A program made the translations under genes and the position numbers. A stretch of DNA of 11,468 nucleotides from Kiritimatiellia bacterium. Lineage in GTDB: Bacteria; Verrucomicrobiota; Kiritimatiellia; SLAD01. Where the stretch lies: the NCBI GenBank assembly GCA_007126995.1, contig SLAD01000014.1:1-11468 (forward strand). The letters are read 5' to 3'. Each line of letters starts with the position of its first letter. Position 1 is the stretch's first letter. This document shows positions 1-8,490 of this stretch, piece by piece. The notes below the pieces were generated by a model. That model did not search any database. It was given only the letters and a program-made list of their open reading frames with translations, and was not told where the DNA came from.

Positions 1-3000
1 AAACGAACCGACATAATCTTCGAAACACCGAATTGTTCCATGGTCACCCCATACAGCGCGTCCGCCGCTTCGATCGTTTGCCGATTATGCGTGATGACGA
101 CAAACTGCGAACGCTGCACGAAACCTTTCACCATTTCGACGAATCGACCGATGTTGGCGTCATCCAAGGCCGCATCCAGCTCGTCCAAGACGCAGAACGG
201 GCTGGGTTTAACCATATAGAGCGCGAACAGCAGGGCGACCGCAGTCATGGTGCGTTCGCCGCCCGACAGCAGCGAGATGGTCTGCAATTTTTTGCCCGGC
301 GGACGCGCGATGATCTCGATGCCGGAATCCAACACATCCTCGTCATCGACCAATACCAATTTGGCCGATCCGCCACCGAACAACTGCTTAAAGGTCTGCT
401 GAAAGTTGGTGTTTACCTGCTCAAAGGTGCGCACGAACATTTCCGTTGTGGTGTTGTTGATGCGCCGAATCATGTCGAGCAACTGATTCTTGGCCTTGAC
501 CAAATCGTCCTGCTGCCCGGTCAGAAAGGCAAACCGCTCCTCGAGTTCTTCATGCTCCTCGATTGCGATCAGGTTGACCGGTCCCATCGCCTCCAGCTTG
601 GTGCGGATTTCGGCAATCAGGGTTTCGAGCGTTTCGCGGTCGGGTTTTTGATCGTTCTCCCATTGCGGTTCCGGCAATTCATTCAACTCGTCCGGCGTCA
701 AGCGATACTCTTGCGAGAGCCGGTCGATAATGTTCTGACGGCGCATGCGCTGTTCCGCCAGCTCGACATCCACCTTGGCCCGCTGATTGCGCAACTCCTC
801 CAAGGCGGAACGCTTTTCGTGTAGTTGACTGTCCATATGCCGCAGGGACACAGTGTGGTCTTCGCGATCGCGGCGCGCCTGTTCCAGCGCCTGTTGATGT
901 TGTTGCAATTGCTCATCCAGCGGCTGCAAGCGGGCGGAGGTTGTCTCAATGTGTCGCTCCAGCTCGGCGATCCGTGAGGCGTAACTGTCCAGGCCTTGGC
1001 GACGCTCTTCGATCAGTGTCTGCAGCTCTGCAATGCGCGAATCCAAATCCTCGCGTTGCGCCGCCAATTGCGCGACCGCCTGACGCCGTTCACCCAAGAG
1101 GACCCGCTTATCCGTCAGATCGGTCATCCAACGGTTACGTTCCTCTTCACTGCGTTGCAGCGTCTCGCCGCGCGTTGCCAGCTCCTGGCGCACCTCAACC
1201 TGGCGAGACCGTACTGACTCGATTTCCGCTGCAATGGCGCTGCGCTTGTCCACGCTGCCGGATTGTTGCTCAATCAGCGCGTTCAACTCATAGCTAACGG
1301 TTTCCATCTGCTCACTGGCCAGGCGCGCCTCTTCGGCTTTCACCTGATGTTCGCCCTGACAGGTCGCCGACTGCTGACGCGCATGATCCCGCTCGTTACG
1401 GGCTTCCACGAGTTCGCGATCCCGTTCCGCGTCCTGCTCGAGCAACGCTTGCAGCGCCAGCTCAGCGCGCGACGTTTCCGCCCGCAACTCATCCAGCTCG
1501 CTGTTCCACTGATCCAGCATATGCCGACGGGTCATCGGATTCGCTTCCTGCGCTCCCGGCATCCACAGTTCACCCTGACCACGCCCGGAAAGGGCCACCC
1601 CTCCCTTTGTGACAAAGACCACCTCATCCGGCCATTCACTCGGGACATCACCGACCTGATCGACCACTCGGATCCCGTTCAATAGGTGCGCGGCCAACTC
1701 CTGAACCGTTTCCGAGACCTTGACCCGATTGATCAATGGCTCACCGGGAAGATCGCCCTGCTGCGCGCGGGCAGCAGGCAGTCCGGCAGCCGCCAACAAG
1801 CGGACGGAGCCCGCTTCCTGTTCCGCCAACAAGGGCAGGAACGAGCGCAGCGCGTTTTCATCGCGCACAATCACCGCATCCAGCCAAGCGCGCATCGCCA
1901 CTTCGAGCGCCCGCTGATATTCCGGTTCCGCCTGCATGTGCTCGGCCAGCGTGCCCAGCACCTGTTCCCGATCACCGATGGCTTCCCCTTCCATCCCCAG
2001 CAAACGACGTGCCCCGGGTGGCAAGGCCTCGGCATCGGAATCCGCCTGTTGATAAAGTTCGGTCTGCGCCTCGCGCGCCGCCACACGCTTCTGGAGGTCC
2101 GCTACGGATTGTCGCTGCTCACTGGCTTGACGCTGCAACTCCTGCTTTTGCTGCATCAGCTCTTGCACACGCGTCTCACTGGCTTCAACCGACGCTTGTA
2201 GTTCCGCCAGGTGGGATTCGGTTTCCGCCCGGCGACTTTCATACTTTTCTACCGACCGCTTAATCGCGGCTAATTCGGCGGACAACCGTTCCCGCCGCGT
2301 CACGCTGTTCCGTTCCCGCGCGTCCAAATCGGAAAGTTCGTTCTGAAGCCGGGCATGGCGACTCTCCAAGTCCACGGACTCACTGCGCAAACGGTTCAGG
2401 GCTTCGCGCGCTTCCTTTACTGCCGCATCGACCTCTTGTAGGCGATCGGATGCCGCCTGTACGTCGCCTTCGGCTTTGGCCTGCTGTTCCTGGGCTGCCG
2501 CAAAGTTCGAGCCAATTCCAGAAAGTGATTCCCGATGTAGATTCAAGCGCTGCTCGGCATCGGTCGCGTCGCGATGATCGCGCTCCGACAATTGGCGCAA
2601 CTCTTCGATCCGGTCCTTGTTGACTTGAATCGTTTGCTGCGCGCGATCACGCTCTGCGGCGGTGCGCGACACGGCTTCCATCGCCTCGCCGATCGCGTTT
2701 TCCTTTTGCTGCACGCGCGCGCGCAATTCGTGGGCCTGCTGCTCGACTTCCTGAATGGCCCCGCGCGCGCCATCCTCCTGGCCTTGCAGGTCTGCCAAGC
2801 GCTTCTCCAACGCCCCCACTTCATCCGCTAACACCTGCAGGCGCTCGCGGGAAAGATAGGTGTCAAAACCGCGCAGTTCTTCCTGTAGTTGCTTGTAGCG
2901 CTTTGCTTTGCCGGCCTGGCGCTGCAACGAAATGATGCGCCGCTTCACTTCGCGGATGATATCGGCCAAGCGCAGCAGGTTGGCTTCCGTCTGTTCCAAC

Positions 3001-3539
3001 TTGCGGATCGCCTCGCGCTTGTCCGCCTTGTACTTCGTGATGCCGCTGGCCTCCTCAAAGACGGCTCGCCGGTCTTCAGGACGCGAACTCAAAATCAAGT
3101 CGATCCGTCCCTGCTCCATCAGCGAGTAGGAGTTGGTGCCGATACCGGTATCCATGAAGAGCCGCTGAATGTCTTTCAAGCGGCACGGCGTCTTGTTAAT
3201 GAAGTATTGCCCCTCGCCCGAACGCAGCACGCGCCGCGTGATGGTGACCTCGTCATATTCCGTGCCCAGCGTCGATTCGCAATCGGCCACCGTCAGACTG
3301 ACTTCCGCCATCGATAACGGCTTTTGGGAATCCGTGCCATTGAAAATCACGTCTTCCATTTTGGAGCCGCGCAAGGCCTTCGCGCTTTGCTCACCGAGCA
3401 CCCAGCGCACCGCATCGGAAATATTACTTTTCCCGCACCCGTTCGGCCCCACAATGGCCGTCATACCGGGCTCAAACTGCAAGCGCGTCTTCGACGCAAA
3501 GCTCTTGAAGCCCACAATCTCTAGCGTTTTCAGATACAA
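1..3539 (-). CDS. smc: Chromosome segregation ATPase SMC (3' end just cut by window edge)
   Basis: Encodes the SMC subunit of bacterial condensin, the ATP-driven DNA-loop-forming complex that compacts and separates chromosomes with ScpA and ScpB (neither is in this window). 1179 residues are visible. The N-terminal ATPase half carries Walker A GPNGCGKS at residues 31-38. Long Glu/Gln/Arg-rich coiled coils follow, then a hinge at roughly 508-660 (LPPGARRLLG through VTKGGVALSGRG), then the returning coil. The C-terminal ATPase half has signature LLSGGERTM around 1090-1098 and Walker B VLDELDAALDD with D1119/E1120. The frame is still open at base 1, ending KIMSVR plus a partial codon TT. SMC proteins normally stop within a few residues of this motif, so almost nothing is missing. 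The start is TTG at 3539-3537, because MYLKTLEIVGFKSFA is the canonical SMC N-terminus and no ATG is available. A strong GGGAGGA lies 8 bases upstream. The long open frames on the opposite strand are shadows. Confidence 0.97.
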   Translation of the reverse strand, partial: MYLKTLEIVGFKSFASKTRLQFEPGMTAIVGPNGCGKSNISDAVRWVLGEQSAKALRGSKMEDVIFNGTDSQKPLSMAEVSLTVADCESTLGTEYDEVTITRRVLRSGEGQYFINKTPCRLKDIQRLFMDTGIGTNSYSLMEQGRIDLILSSRPEDRRAVFEEASGITKYKADKREAIRKLEQTEANLLRLADIIREVKRRIISLQRQAGKAKRYKQLQEELRGFDTYLSRERLQVLADEVGALEKRLADLQGQEDGARGAIQEVEQQAHELRARVQQKENAIGEAMEAVSRTAAERDRAQQTIQVNKDRIEELRQLSERDHRDATDAEQRLNLHRESLSGIGSNFAAAQEQQAKAEGDVQAASDRLQEVDAAVKEAREALNRLRSESVDLESRHARLQNELSDLDARERNSVTRRERLSAELAAIKRSVEKYESRRAETESHLAELQASVEASETRVQELMQQKQELQRQASEQRQSVADLQKRVAAREAQTELYQQADSDAEALPPGARRLLGMEGEAIGDREQVLGTLAEHMQAEPEYQRALEVAMRAWLDAVIVRDENALRSFLPLLAEQEAGSVRLLAAAGLPAARAQQGDLPGEPLINRVKVSETVQELAAHLLNGIRVVDQVGDVPSEWPDEVVFVTKGGVALSGRGQGELWMPGAQEANPMTRRHMLDQWNSELDELRAETSRAELALQALLEQDAERDRELVEARNERDHARQQSATCQGEHQVKAEEARLASEQMETVSYELNALIEQQSGSVDKRSAIAAEIESVRSRQVEVRQELATRGETLQRSEEERNRWMTDLTDKRVLLGERRQAVAQLAAQREDLDSRIAELQTLIEERRQGLDSYASRIAELERHIETTSARLQPLDEQLQQHQQALEQARRDREDHTVSLRHMDSQLHEKRSALEELRNQRAKVDVELAEQRMRRQNIIDRLSQEYRLTPDELNELPEPQWENDQKPDRETLETLIAEIRTKLEAMGPVNLIAIEEHEELEERFAFLTGQQDDLVKAKNQLLDMIRRINNTTTEMFVRTFEQVNTNFQQTFKQLFGGGSAKLVLVDDEDVLDSGIEIIARPPGKKLQTISLLSGGERTMTAVALLFALYMVKPSPFCVLDELDAALDDANIGRFVEMVKGFVQRSQFVVITHNRQTIEAADALYGVTMEQFGVSKIMSVR

Positions 3540-3547
3540 CGTAAAAA

Positions 3548-3554
3548 TCCTCCC
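3548..3554 (-). promoter_or_regulatory. Ribosome binding site of smc
   Basis: Read on the minus strand, GGGAGGA lies 8 bases before the TTG codon at 3539. It is what fixes this non-ATG start. No other in-frame start candidate nearby has a comparable site. Confidence 0.8.
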
Positions 3555-3614
3555 AAACACAGCCGAACGGGAACAGACCAAAGCCCGCAACGGTGTGGTG
3601 TGTGAAAGGTTCGG

Positions 3615-3643
3615 AGCATACCAAGCCCCGCCCCGCAGGGCAA
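3615..3643 (-). promoter_or_regulatory. Candidate sigma-70-type promoter of smc
   Basis: On the minus strand, TTGCCC (3643-3638) and TATGCT (3620-3615) are separated by exactly 17 bases. The -10 matches 4 of 6 consensus positions and the -35 begins with TTG. Transcription would start near 3608, giving an untranslated leader of about 70 bases before the smc TTG. The spacer is GC-rich (GGGGCGGGGC). This is sequence inference only, but it is the best promoter match in the window. Confidence 0.5.
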
Positions 3644-3704
3644 CTGCGATCTATTCACGTGATCTCGGCTAAACGCGGTTATCAATGAGATGACTGCGCT
3701 TGAA

Positions 3705-3734
3705 TTGAATCACTTGTAGCTACCCGCCTATCGT
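3705..3734 (+). promoter_or_regulatory. Candidate promoter upstream of tatA
   Basis: TTGAAT (3705-3710) and TATCGT (3729-3734) are spaced by 18 bases, each matching 4 of 6 consensus positions. It would give a leader of about 100 bases before the tatA ATG. A competing candidate nearer the gene is the extended -10-like TGCTACGCT (about 3814-3822), which lacks a good -35. The rest of 3540-3844 contains no gene I can support; it is the divergent smc/tatA control region. Confidence 0.3.
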
Positions 3735-3832
3735 CAGGCACTTGCGAGAACTAAATGGCCCGGAGGTGAAGATCGGCTACCGTCGTTTTGCGACTTTCAT
3801 TCCCAGCCATTTGTGCTACGCTCACTTCACAT

Positions 3833-3838
3833 GGGAGA
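3833..3838 (+). promoter_or_regulatory. Ribosome binding site of tatA
   Basis: GGGAGA is 6 bases before the ATG at 3845. It decides the start of tatA: the frame stays open back to a TTG at 3788, but the extra 19 residues are not TatA-like and have no ribosome binding site. Confidence 0.7.
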
Positions 3839-3844
3839 TTTTGT

Positions 3845-4042
3845 ATGAACACGAGTTGGGCTTTTATTTCAGGACGGCCGGGCATTACTGAGCTGATTAT
3901 CGTATTGGTGATCATCCTGCTCTTATTCGGCGCTAAGCGGTTACCGGAACTTTCCCGCTCCTTGGGGCGCAGTATCAACGAATTCAAGAAGGGCAAATCG
4001 GACGCCACGCTCGATGAGGAAAGCGAAGAGAAGAAGGAATAA
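3845..4042 (+). CDS. tatA: Sec-independent (Tat) protein translocase subunit TatA/TatE family
   Basis: A 65-residue protein of the TatA/B/E family, which forms the size-adjustable part of the twin-arginine pathway that carries folded, often cofactor-containing proteins across the inner membrane. Residues 13-28 (GITELIIVLVIILLLF) form the short N-terminal membrane helix. FG at 28-29 is the conserved hinge, and KRLPELSRSLGRSINEFKKG (31-50) is the amphipathic helix. The tail is charged and disordered (DEESEEKKE). The small size and the short acidic/lysine tail fit TatA rather than the longer TatB. There is no tatB or tatC beside it, so those partners must be encoded elsewhere. The gene is divergent from smc and ends 13 bases from the oppositely oriented TPR gene. 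I saw no obvious terminator in the 13-base gap. Confidence 0.93.
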   Translation: MNTSWAFISGRPGITELIIVLVIILLLFGAKRLPELSRSLGRSINEFKKGKSDATLDEESEEKKE

Positions 4043-4055
4043 CGTTCGCGTCCCC

Positions 4056-5300
4056 TTAGATCAGATCGTCGTCATCCGCGTCCACGGCGGCCTGTAGTCG
4101 CTCAAAAGCCGGCAGATCTCGCACAGGATCAAAGTCCCTGCTGCGCAACCAAGCGCTCACAAAACGCAGGCCGAACCGCTCGGCGGCTTCCGTCAACACC
4201 TCAACGGCCTCATCGGGCTGATCCTGCTTCACAAAGCTGACGGCCAGATTGTAATGCGCGATGGCGTTGCCGGGATCGCTGGCCAACACCTCCTGAAATA
4301 GATTTACCGCCCGGCGATGATCACCTAAACGGGAATAGGCGACACCCAGATTATGTTGAGCCCGGACATTGTCCCGATTGATCGATAATTGCCGCCGGAA
4401 ATGCGGCACCGCCTCCGCCACTTGATTCATCGCCATGTAAGCCATGGCGGCGATCTGGTTCGGCTCTTCCCGCAAGGGATCCTCCTCCAGCAACCACAAC
4501 GCGATGGCCAGCGCCGCCTCATTATCCCGCAGTGCCTGCAACGAGCGCGCCAGTTTTATCCGCCCCCCTTCCGTGAACGGATCTGCGTCCAACACTTGCT
4601 TGTAAAGGTCCCGCGCCTCGCCATACCGTTCACGCTCCGCGTAGAGGTCGGCCAAGGCCAACTTTGCCGACAACAAATCCGGCGATTGCTCGAGCGCCGC
4701 TTCGAGATGCTCAATGGCGCGATCGACATGCCCCCTTTCCAGCAACGGACGCACCGCCCGTATCGCATCCGTGGCGGCGCGCCACCGTTCGATACTGATT
4801 TCAGTGTCTTCGGTCTCCTCCAACGCAACCTGCGCAGGCGGATCCCCGTCCGGCAGTAACGCCACTTCCTCCGGAATCACTGCGGCCGACGCTTCGGTTT
4901 CCGCTACAGGGGCGACGGGTTCAACCGGCTCGGCCGGATCCGCAGCTGCGGGCGGTGGCTGCGCCACATGACCACGATAGAGTGTAACCCCAAGAACAAC
5001 CAAGTAGCCAATCAAGATCAGCGTCAGCAAGAGCAACAATATCTTATTGCCCTTGCTCATCTGCTTGTTTTGACGCCGACGACGTGAGGACATGTTTCGC
5101 ATCCGCTGCGCGTTCCGGCGGGTCAAACCCAGATCATCCGCCAAAGACTTCTTATGCTCGCGATTGCCATAAAGATCAGGGCCCGTTTTGCGTGACGGAG
5201 GTTGATCGGAAGGCTGTTCATCCTGACGACCGGAACGCCTACGACGGCGTGACGGAAGTCGCCCAGTATCTTTTCTATAAATGTCGTCCCGGCTTTGCAT
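4056..5300 (-). CDS. Single-pass membrane protein with six tetratricopeptide repeats
   Basis: A 414-residue protein. Residues 1-85 are strongly basic with two arginine clusters (18-22 and 73-76) and are predicted cytoplasmic. Residues 87-107 (ILLLLLTLILIGYLVVLGVTL) form one membrane helix. A Pro/Ala/Glu-rich linker (about 113-165) leads to six consecutive 34-residue TPR units at about 175-208, 209-242, 243-276, 277-310, 311-344 and 345-378, with the usual A-x3-A and D-P-x-N boundary pattern. The C-terminus is acidic (DADDDDLI). TPR arrays are protein-binding scaffolds; the client is unknown and I assign no function. With the positive-inside rule, the TPRs face the periplasm. The ATG at 5300 lies 31 bases after the RND pump stop on the same strand, so co-transcription is possible. 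No Shine-Dalgarno is visible before it, nor before the internal ATGs (residues 67, 70, 81), so the exact start is uncertain. Confidence 0.88.
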   Translation of the reverse strand: MQSRDDIYRKDTGRLPSRRRRRSGRQDEQPSDQPPSRKTGPDLYGNREHKKSLADDLGLTRRNAQRMRNMSSRRRRQNKQMSKGNKILLLLLTLILIGYLVVLGVTLYRGHVAQPPPAAADPAEPVEPVAPVAETEASAAVIPEEVALLPDGDPPAQVALEETEDTEISIERWRAATDAIRAVRPLLERGHVDRAIEHLEAALEQSPDLLSAKLALADLYAERERYGEARDLYKQVLDADPFTEGGRIKLARSLQALRDNEAALAIALWLLEEDPLREEPNQIAAMAYMAMNQVAEAVPHFRRQLSINRDNVRAQHNLGVAYSRLGDHRRAVNLFQEVLASDPGNAIAHYNLAVSFVKQDQPDEAVEVLTEAAERFGLRFVSAWLRSRDFDPVRDLPAFERLQAAVDADDDDLI

Positions 5301-5308
5301 TGCGTATC

Positions 5309-5335
5309 ATTAAAGCATGACGGCGGATCGGTCAA
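5309..5335 (-). promoter_or_regulatory. Possible separate promoter for the TPR gene
   Basis: On the minus strand, TTGACC (5335-5330) overlaps the end of the RND gene and TTTAAT (5314-5309) matches 5 of 6 of the -10 consensus, but the spacer is only 15 bases. Transcription would begin at or within a few bases of the ATG at 5300. That would fit the absence of a ribosome binding site. Weak, inference only. Confidence 0.22.
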
Positions 5336-8300
5336 GAATGCGAAAAACCACGACTCCGATTCATGATGCGGTAGATGCAAGGGACCACAAATAACGTCAG
5401 CAACATGGAAACGGAAAGACCGCCGATCACGGCGAGCGCCAAGGGTCGCATGATTTCCGCCCCTTCCCCGAGCCCAATCGCTAAGGGCGTCATGCCGAGT
5501 ACCGTGGTCATGGTCGTCATTAATATCGGGCGCAACCGCAAGGCGCCCGCCTCTACGATTGCGGCTTCGAGATCCAGTCCGTGTTCGCGGCGCCCTGTTT
5601 CAATATACTCAACCAAAAGAATCGCGTTGTTCACAACAATCCCAATCAGCAGAACGAGCCCGATCAGCGCCGGGGCAGACAGCGTTGTGCCGGTGGCCCA
5701 TAACATGGCCGTCACCCCGATCAAAGACAGGGGGGCACTCATCAGGATCACCAGCGGATCAGTCAGTCGTTCGTATTGTACGGCCATGACCATAAACACC
5801 AAGATGATCGCCAGCCCGATGACTACGCGCAATTCCCGGTTCGTGTCCTGAATGGTCTCCCACTCACCACCCAGCATCATTGCGTAGCCCTCCGGCCAAG
5901 TCATCTCGCTCAACGCGGATTCTATTGCGGCAATCACCGTGCTCACATCGGTCACCGTCGTGTTGATATCCCCCGTAACCCGAACGATACGACTTTGATT
6001 TTCTCGCCAGATGGTGGCAGGACTGTCCGCCATATCAAAATGAGCCACATCACTGAGTAGTACGACTTGACCTTCATCCTGATGCACGATTAGTGACGCC
6101 AGACGGTCGGCGTCGCTAACATCTTCGCGGCGCAACCGAACACGCACATCGTATTCGCGTCCCCCTTCCATGAAACGGGTGGCCACTTGCCCGTCGACCG
6201 CTGTGCGCAGCACTCGGCCCACCTCTGCTACGCCCAAGCCCACGCGCGCGGCCCGTTCACGATCGATCCGTATTTCCAGTCGAGGTGCGCGATCTTCATC
6301 GCCGGACTCAAGCCCCTCCAGCCCGGTGATGTCCTCCAGGCGACTCAGGACTTCACGACCCAGTTGCTCTAACTCTGATAACTCCGGCCCGATGATACCG
6401 ACCACAACATCATCACCTCCGCTGGTGAAGCGTAAGCCACGAATGGCCGGCGGCCGCACACCGATACGCGCTCCGGGCAAGTCCAGTCCTTGCACATCTC
6501 GCCGGGCCTGCTGGATCCACCGACCGGCCGATGTTCCCGGGCGATCATGCCGCGGAACCAATTGCACGAGGAACTGCGCCACTCCCGAGTTCTCTGAAAC
6601 GGTTCCACCCCAGAGTGCCCCGCCCGCGAGCGTGAAAACTGTTTCGACATAGGGATCGTCCATCAGCAGCTCTTCGACTTCGCGTGCCATCGCCAAAGTT
6701 TCATCCGGCGGTGTTCCCGGTGGCAGGCTGACCCGCACCCGTACCTGCCCATCATCCAGTGCGGGCAGAAACTCGCGGCCCAATTGGCCAAACAACAGAA
6801 CTGCCCCAAACATCAGGGCTGCAGCTGCAAAAAGCACGCCCCAGCGCCAGCGCAAGATGCCCGGCAGGAGGCGGCGATAACCATCGCTCAGGCCGCGCAC
6901 AAAGCGGCTAAACCGCCGAACCAACCGCCATTCCGCTAATCCACTTTGCCAACGCATATGGCCCGCCAGTGCCGCCAGCATGGGGACCAAGGTCAGTGCG
7001 GCAATCAAAGTCGCCATGATCGCGAAAGATATCGTTAGGATCATTTCATTGAACACCAAGGCCGCAGCACCTGTGATCAGAAAGAACGGTGTCACGGCCG
7101 CCAAATTCGTCAGCGTACCGGCCGTCACAGCAGAGACCACCTCACTCGCACCATCTTCGGCAGCCTGATCAGCCGACTTTCCCATGTCCTCACGATGACG
7201 GAAAATATTTTCCAACATAACGATAGCATTATCGAGCAACAGCCCGACGCCCAGCGCCAAGCCACCGAGGCTGATGATGTTTAGTGTCAGTCCGTTAGCA
7301 TTCATCAAGGCGAAGGTGGCACTCAACGCCACAGGGATAGAAAGACCGATGATGAACCCTTTACGCAGGCTCCCCAGAAAAAGTAATATCAGCCCCATCG
7401 CCAACACCCCGCCCAACGCCGCAGCCGTGGCTACGCCGGAAATCGCGCCACGGATGAAGAAGGTGGGATCCTGCGTGGTACTAAAGTTGATATCCTCCGG
7501 GATGAATCCACTCGCTTGCATGTCGGCCAACAGGGCGGCCACGGCATCCGCCACCGCCACCGTATTGGCGTCCGGCTGTTTGAAAACATCCACCTGTGCA
7601 GCCGGCACACCATTGAGACGCGCAAAGACCCGCTGTTCTACAGCGCCATCCTGAACGTCGGCAATTTCAGCAATCCGTAGGTAGCCGGACGAGGCGGTCG
7701 GCATGCGAGGCAACGGCACTAAGACCTGCCGAATATCGTCAAGCGAGCGGAAAAGACCAATCGTCGTGGCCTGGACATCAAATGTGGAGGATGTTAGTCG
7801 CCCGGCGGCGACATCGACGTTTTCCGCACCTAAGGCTTGGCTAACGGACTCCATGCCCACGCCGAATTGACCTAACCGCTCGGCATCCACCTGCACCGTA
7901 ATCTCTCTAATCAGTCCACCAATCGCCTCAACGGCGGACACGCCCTCAATCATGAGGACGCGAGGCGCCAACTCGTTTTCGACCCAGTCGGTCACCTCCG
8001 CTTCGCTGCGAACCGTGGACATGAATCCACCGCGCCAAACGGCTTCGCGTCCGGCGTCAAATTTGCGAATGCGCGGGGTATCAATGTCGTCCGGCAAGCG
8101 ATTGCGGACCTGCTCTAAATTGCGCGCTGCATCCTGAAGCGCAAAATCTAAATCCACACCGAATTGGAACGTGAGATCAACGTCGGCACGCCCCTGCCGG
8201 ACCCGACTCTCGATCCGCGTCAGGTTCTCGGTACCGGCCAGCCCCCGCTCAATCACGCGCGCCACCTGCTCCTCCATCACTTCGGGCGCCACGCCCGGAT

Positions 8301-8490
8301 AGGTGACGGTCACCCGGATCTGCGGGTACTCAATGCTCGGGAGCAAATCCACCGGTAAACGCGCCAACGCGAATACGCCGATAATCACGATGACGGCGGC
8401 AATCGAGCCGGTCCCAACCGGACGCCGGATCGCCAACCGCGTCAGCTTTGCCAAGCCACCCCGCGGCTCGCCTGGCGCATGACCGCGCAT
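5332..8490 (-). CDS. RND-family efflux pump, inner-membrane permease (AcrB/HAE1-like)
   Basis: A 1052-residue proton-driven exporter of the AcrB/MexB/MMPL-like RND superfamily, working as a trimer with the adjacent adaptor. The family layout is complete: helix 1 (about 27-45), a large periplasmic porter/docking loop, helices 2-6 (about 353-508), helix 7 (about 551-570), a second periplasmic loop, and helices 8-12 (about 886-1040). The length is typical. Periplasmic DLLPSIEYPQIRV after helix 1 and REFLPALDDGQ after helix 7 are family landmarks. The helix-4 relay reads GLLLDNAIVMLENI, with D420 present but the second Asp of AcrB (D408) replaced by N421. Helix 10 reads VVNNAILLVEY, placing Asn at 954 where AcrB has K940. 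R985 and T992 (RLRPILMT) match AcrB R971 and T978. I choose ATG 8490 because GGAGG is 8 bases upstream; GTG at 8493 is an alternative that adds one residue. The substrate cannot be read from sequence. Confidence 0.95.
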   Translation of the reverse strand: MRGHAPGEPRGGLAKLTRLAIRRPVGTGSIAAVIVIIGVFALARLPVDLLPSIEYPQIRVTVTYPGVAPEVMEEQVARVIERGLAGTENLTRIESRVRQGRADVDLTFQFGVDLDFALQDAARNLEQVRNRLPDDIDTPRIRKFDAGREAVWRGGFMSTVRSEAEVTDWVENELAPRVLMIEGVSAVEAIGGLIREITVQVDAERLGQFGVGMESVSQALGAENVDVAAGRLTSSTFDVQATTIGLFRSLDDIRQVLVPLPRMPTASSGYLRIAEIADVQDGAVEQRVFARLNGVPAAQVDVFKQPDANTVAVADAVAALLADMQASGFIPEDINFSTTQDPTFFIRGAISGVATAAALGGVLAMGLILLFLGSLRKGFIIGLSIPVALSATFALMNANGLTLNIISLGGLALGVGLLLDNAIVMLENIFRHREDMGKSADQAAEDGASEVVSAVTAGTLTNLAAVTPFFLITGAAALVFNEMILTISFAIMATLIAALTLVPMLAALAGHMRWQSGLAEWRLVRRFSRFVRGLSDGYRRLLPGILRWRWGVLFAAAALMFGAVLLFGQLGREFLPALDDGQVRVRVSLPPGTPPDETLAMAREVEELLMDDPYVETVFTLAGGALWGGTVSENSGVAQFLVQLVPRHDRPGTSAGRWIQQARRDVQGLDLPGARIGVRPPAIRGLRFTSGGDDVVVGIIGPELSELEQLGREVLSRLEDITGLEGLESGDEDRAPRLEIRIDRERAARVGLGVAEVGRVLRTAVDGQVATRFMEGGREYDVRVRLRREDVSDADRLASLIVHQDEGQVVLLSDVAHFDMADSPATIWRENQSRIVRVTGDINTTVTDVSTVIAAIESALSEMTWPEGYAMMLGGEWETIQDTNRELRVVIGLAIILVFMVMAVQYERLTDPLVILMSAPLSLIGVTAMLWATGTTLSAPALIGLVLLIGIVVNNAILLVEYIETGRREHGLDLEAAIVEAGALRLRPILMTTMTTVLGMTPLAIGLGEGAEIMRPLALAVIGGLSVSMLLTLFVVPCIYRIMNRSRGFSHS

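Noticed and set aside
33..824. 263-codon open frame on the plus strand opposite smc
   Set aside because: It is antisense to the conserved C-terminal ATPase of SMC. The protein reads like a mirror of codon bias, with no ribosome site and no family motif. The other long plus-strand frames within 941-3672 are rejected for the same reason.
3758..3770. Strong Shine-Dalgarno-like GGAGGTG upstream of tatA
   Set aside because: No start codon lies at a workable distance that opens a reading frame of any length. The ATG at 3754 meets TGA after four codons.
3788..3844. N-terminal extension of TatA from a TTG at 3788
   Set aside because: The extra 19 residues are not TatA-like, there is no ribosome site before 3788, and GGGAGA sits 6 bases before the ATG at 3845, where TatA homologues begin.
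3751..4008. 85-codon minus-strand frame overlapping tatA
   Set aside because: It covers the antisense of the TatA membrane and amphipathic helices, without a ribosome site or recognisable domain.
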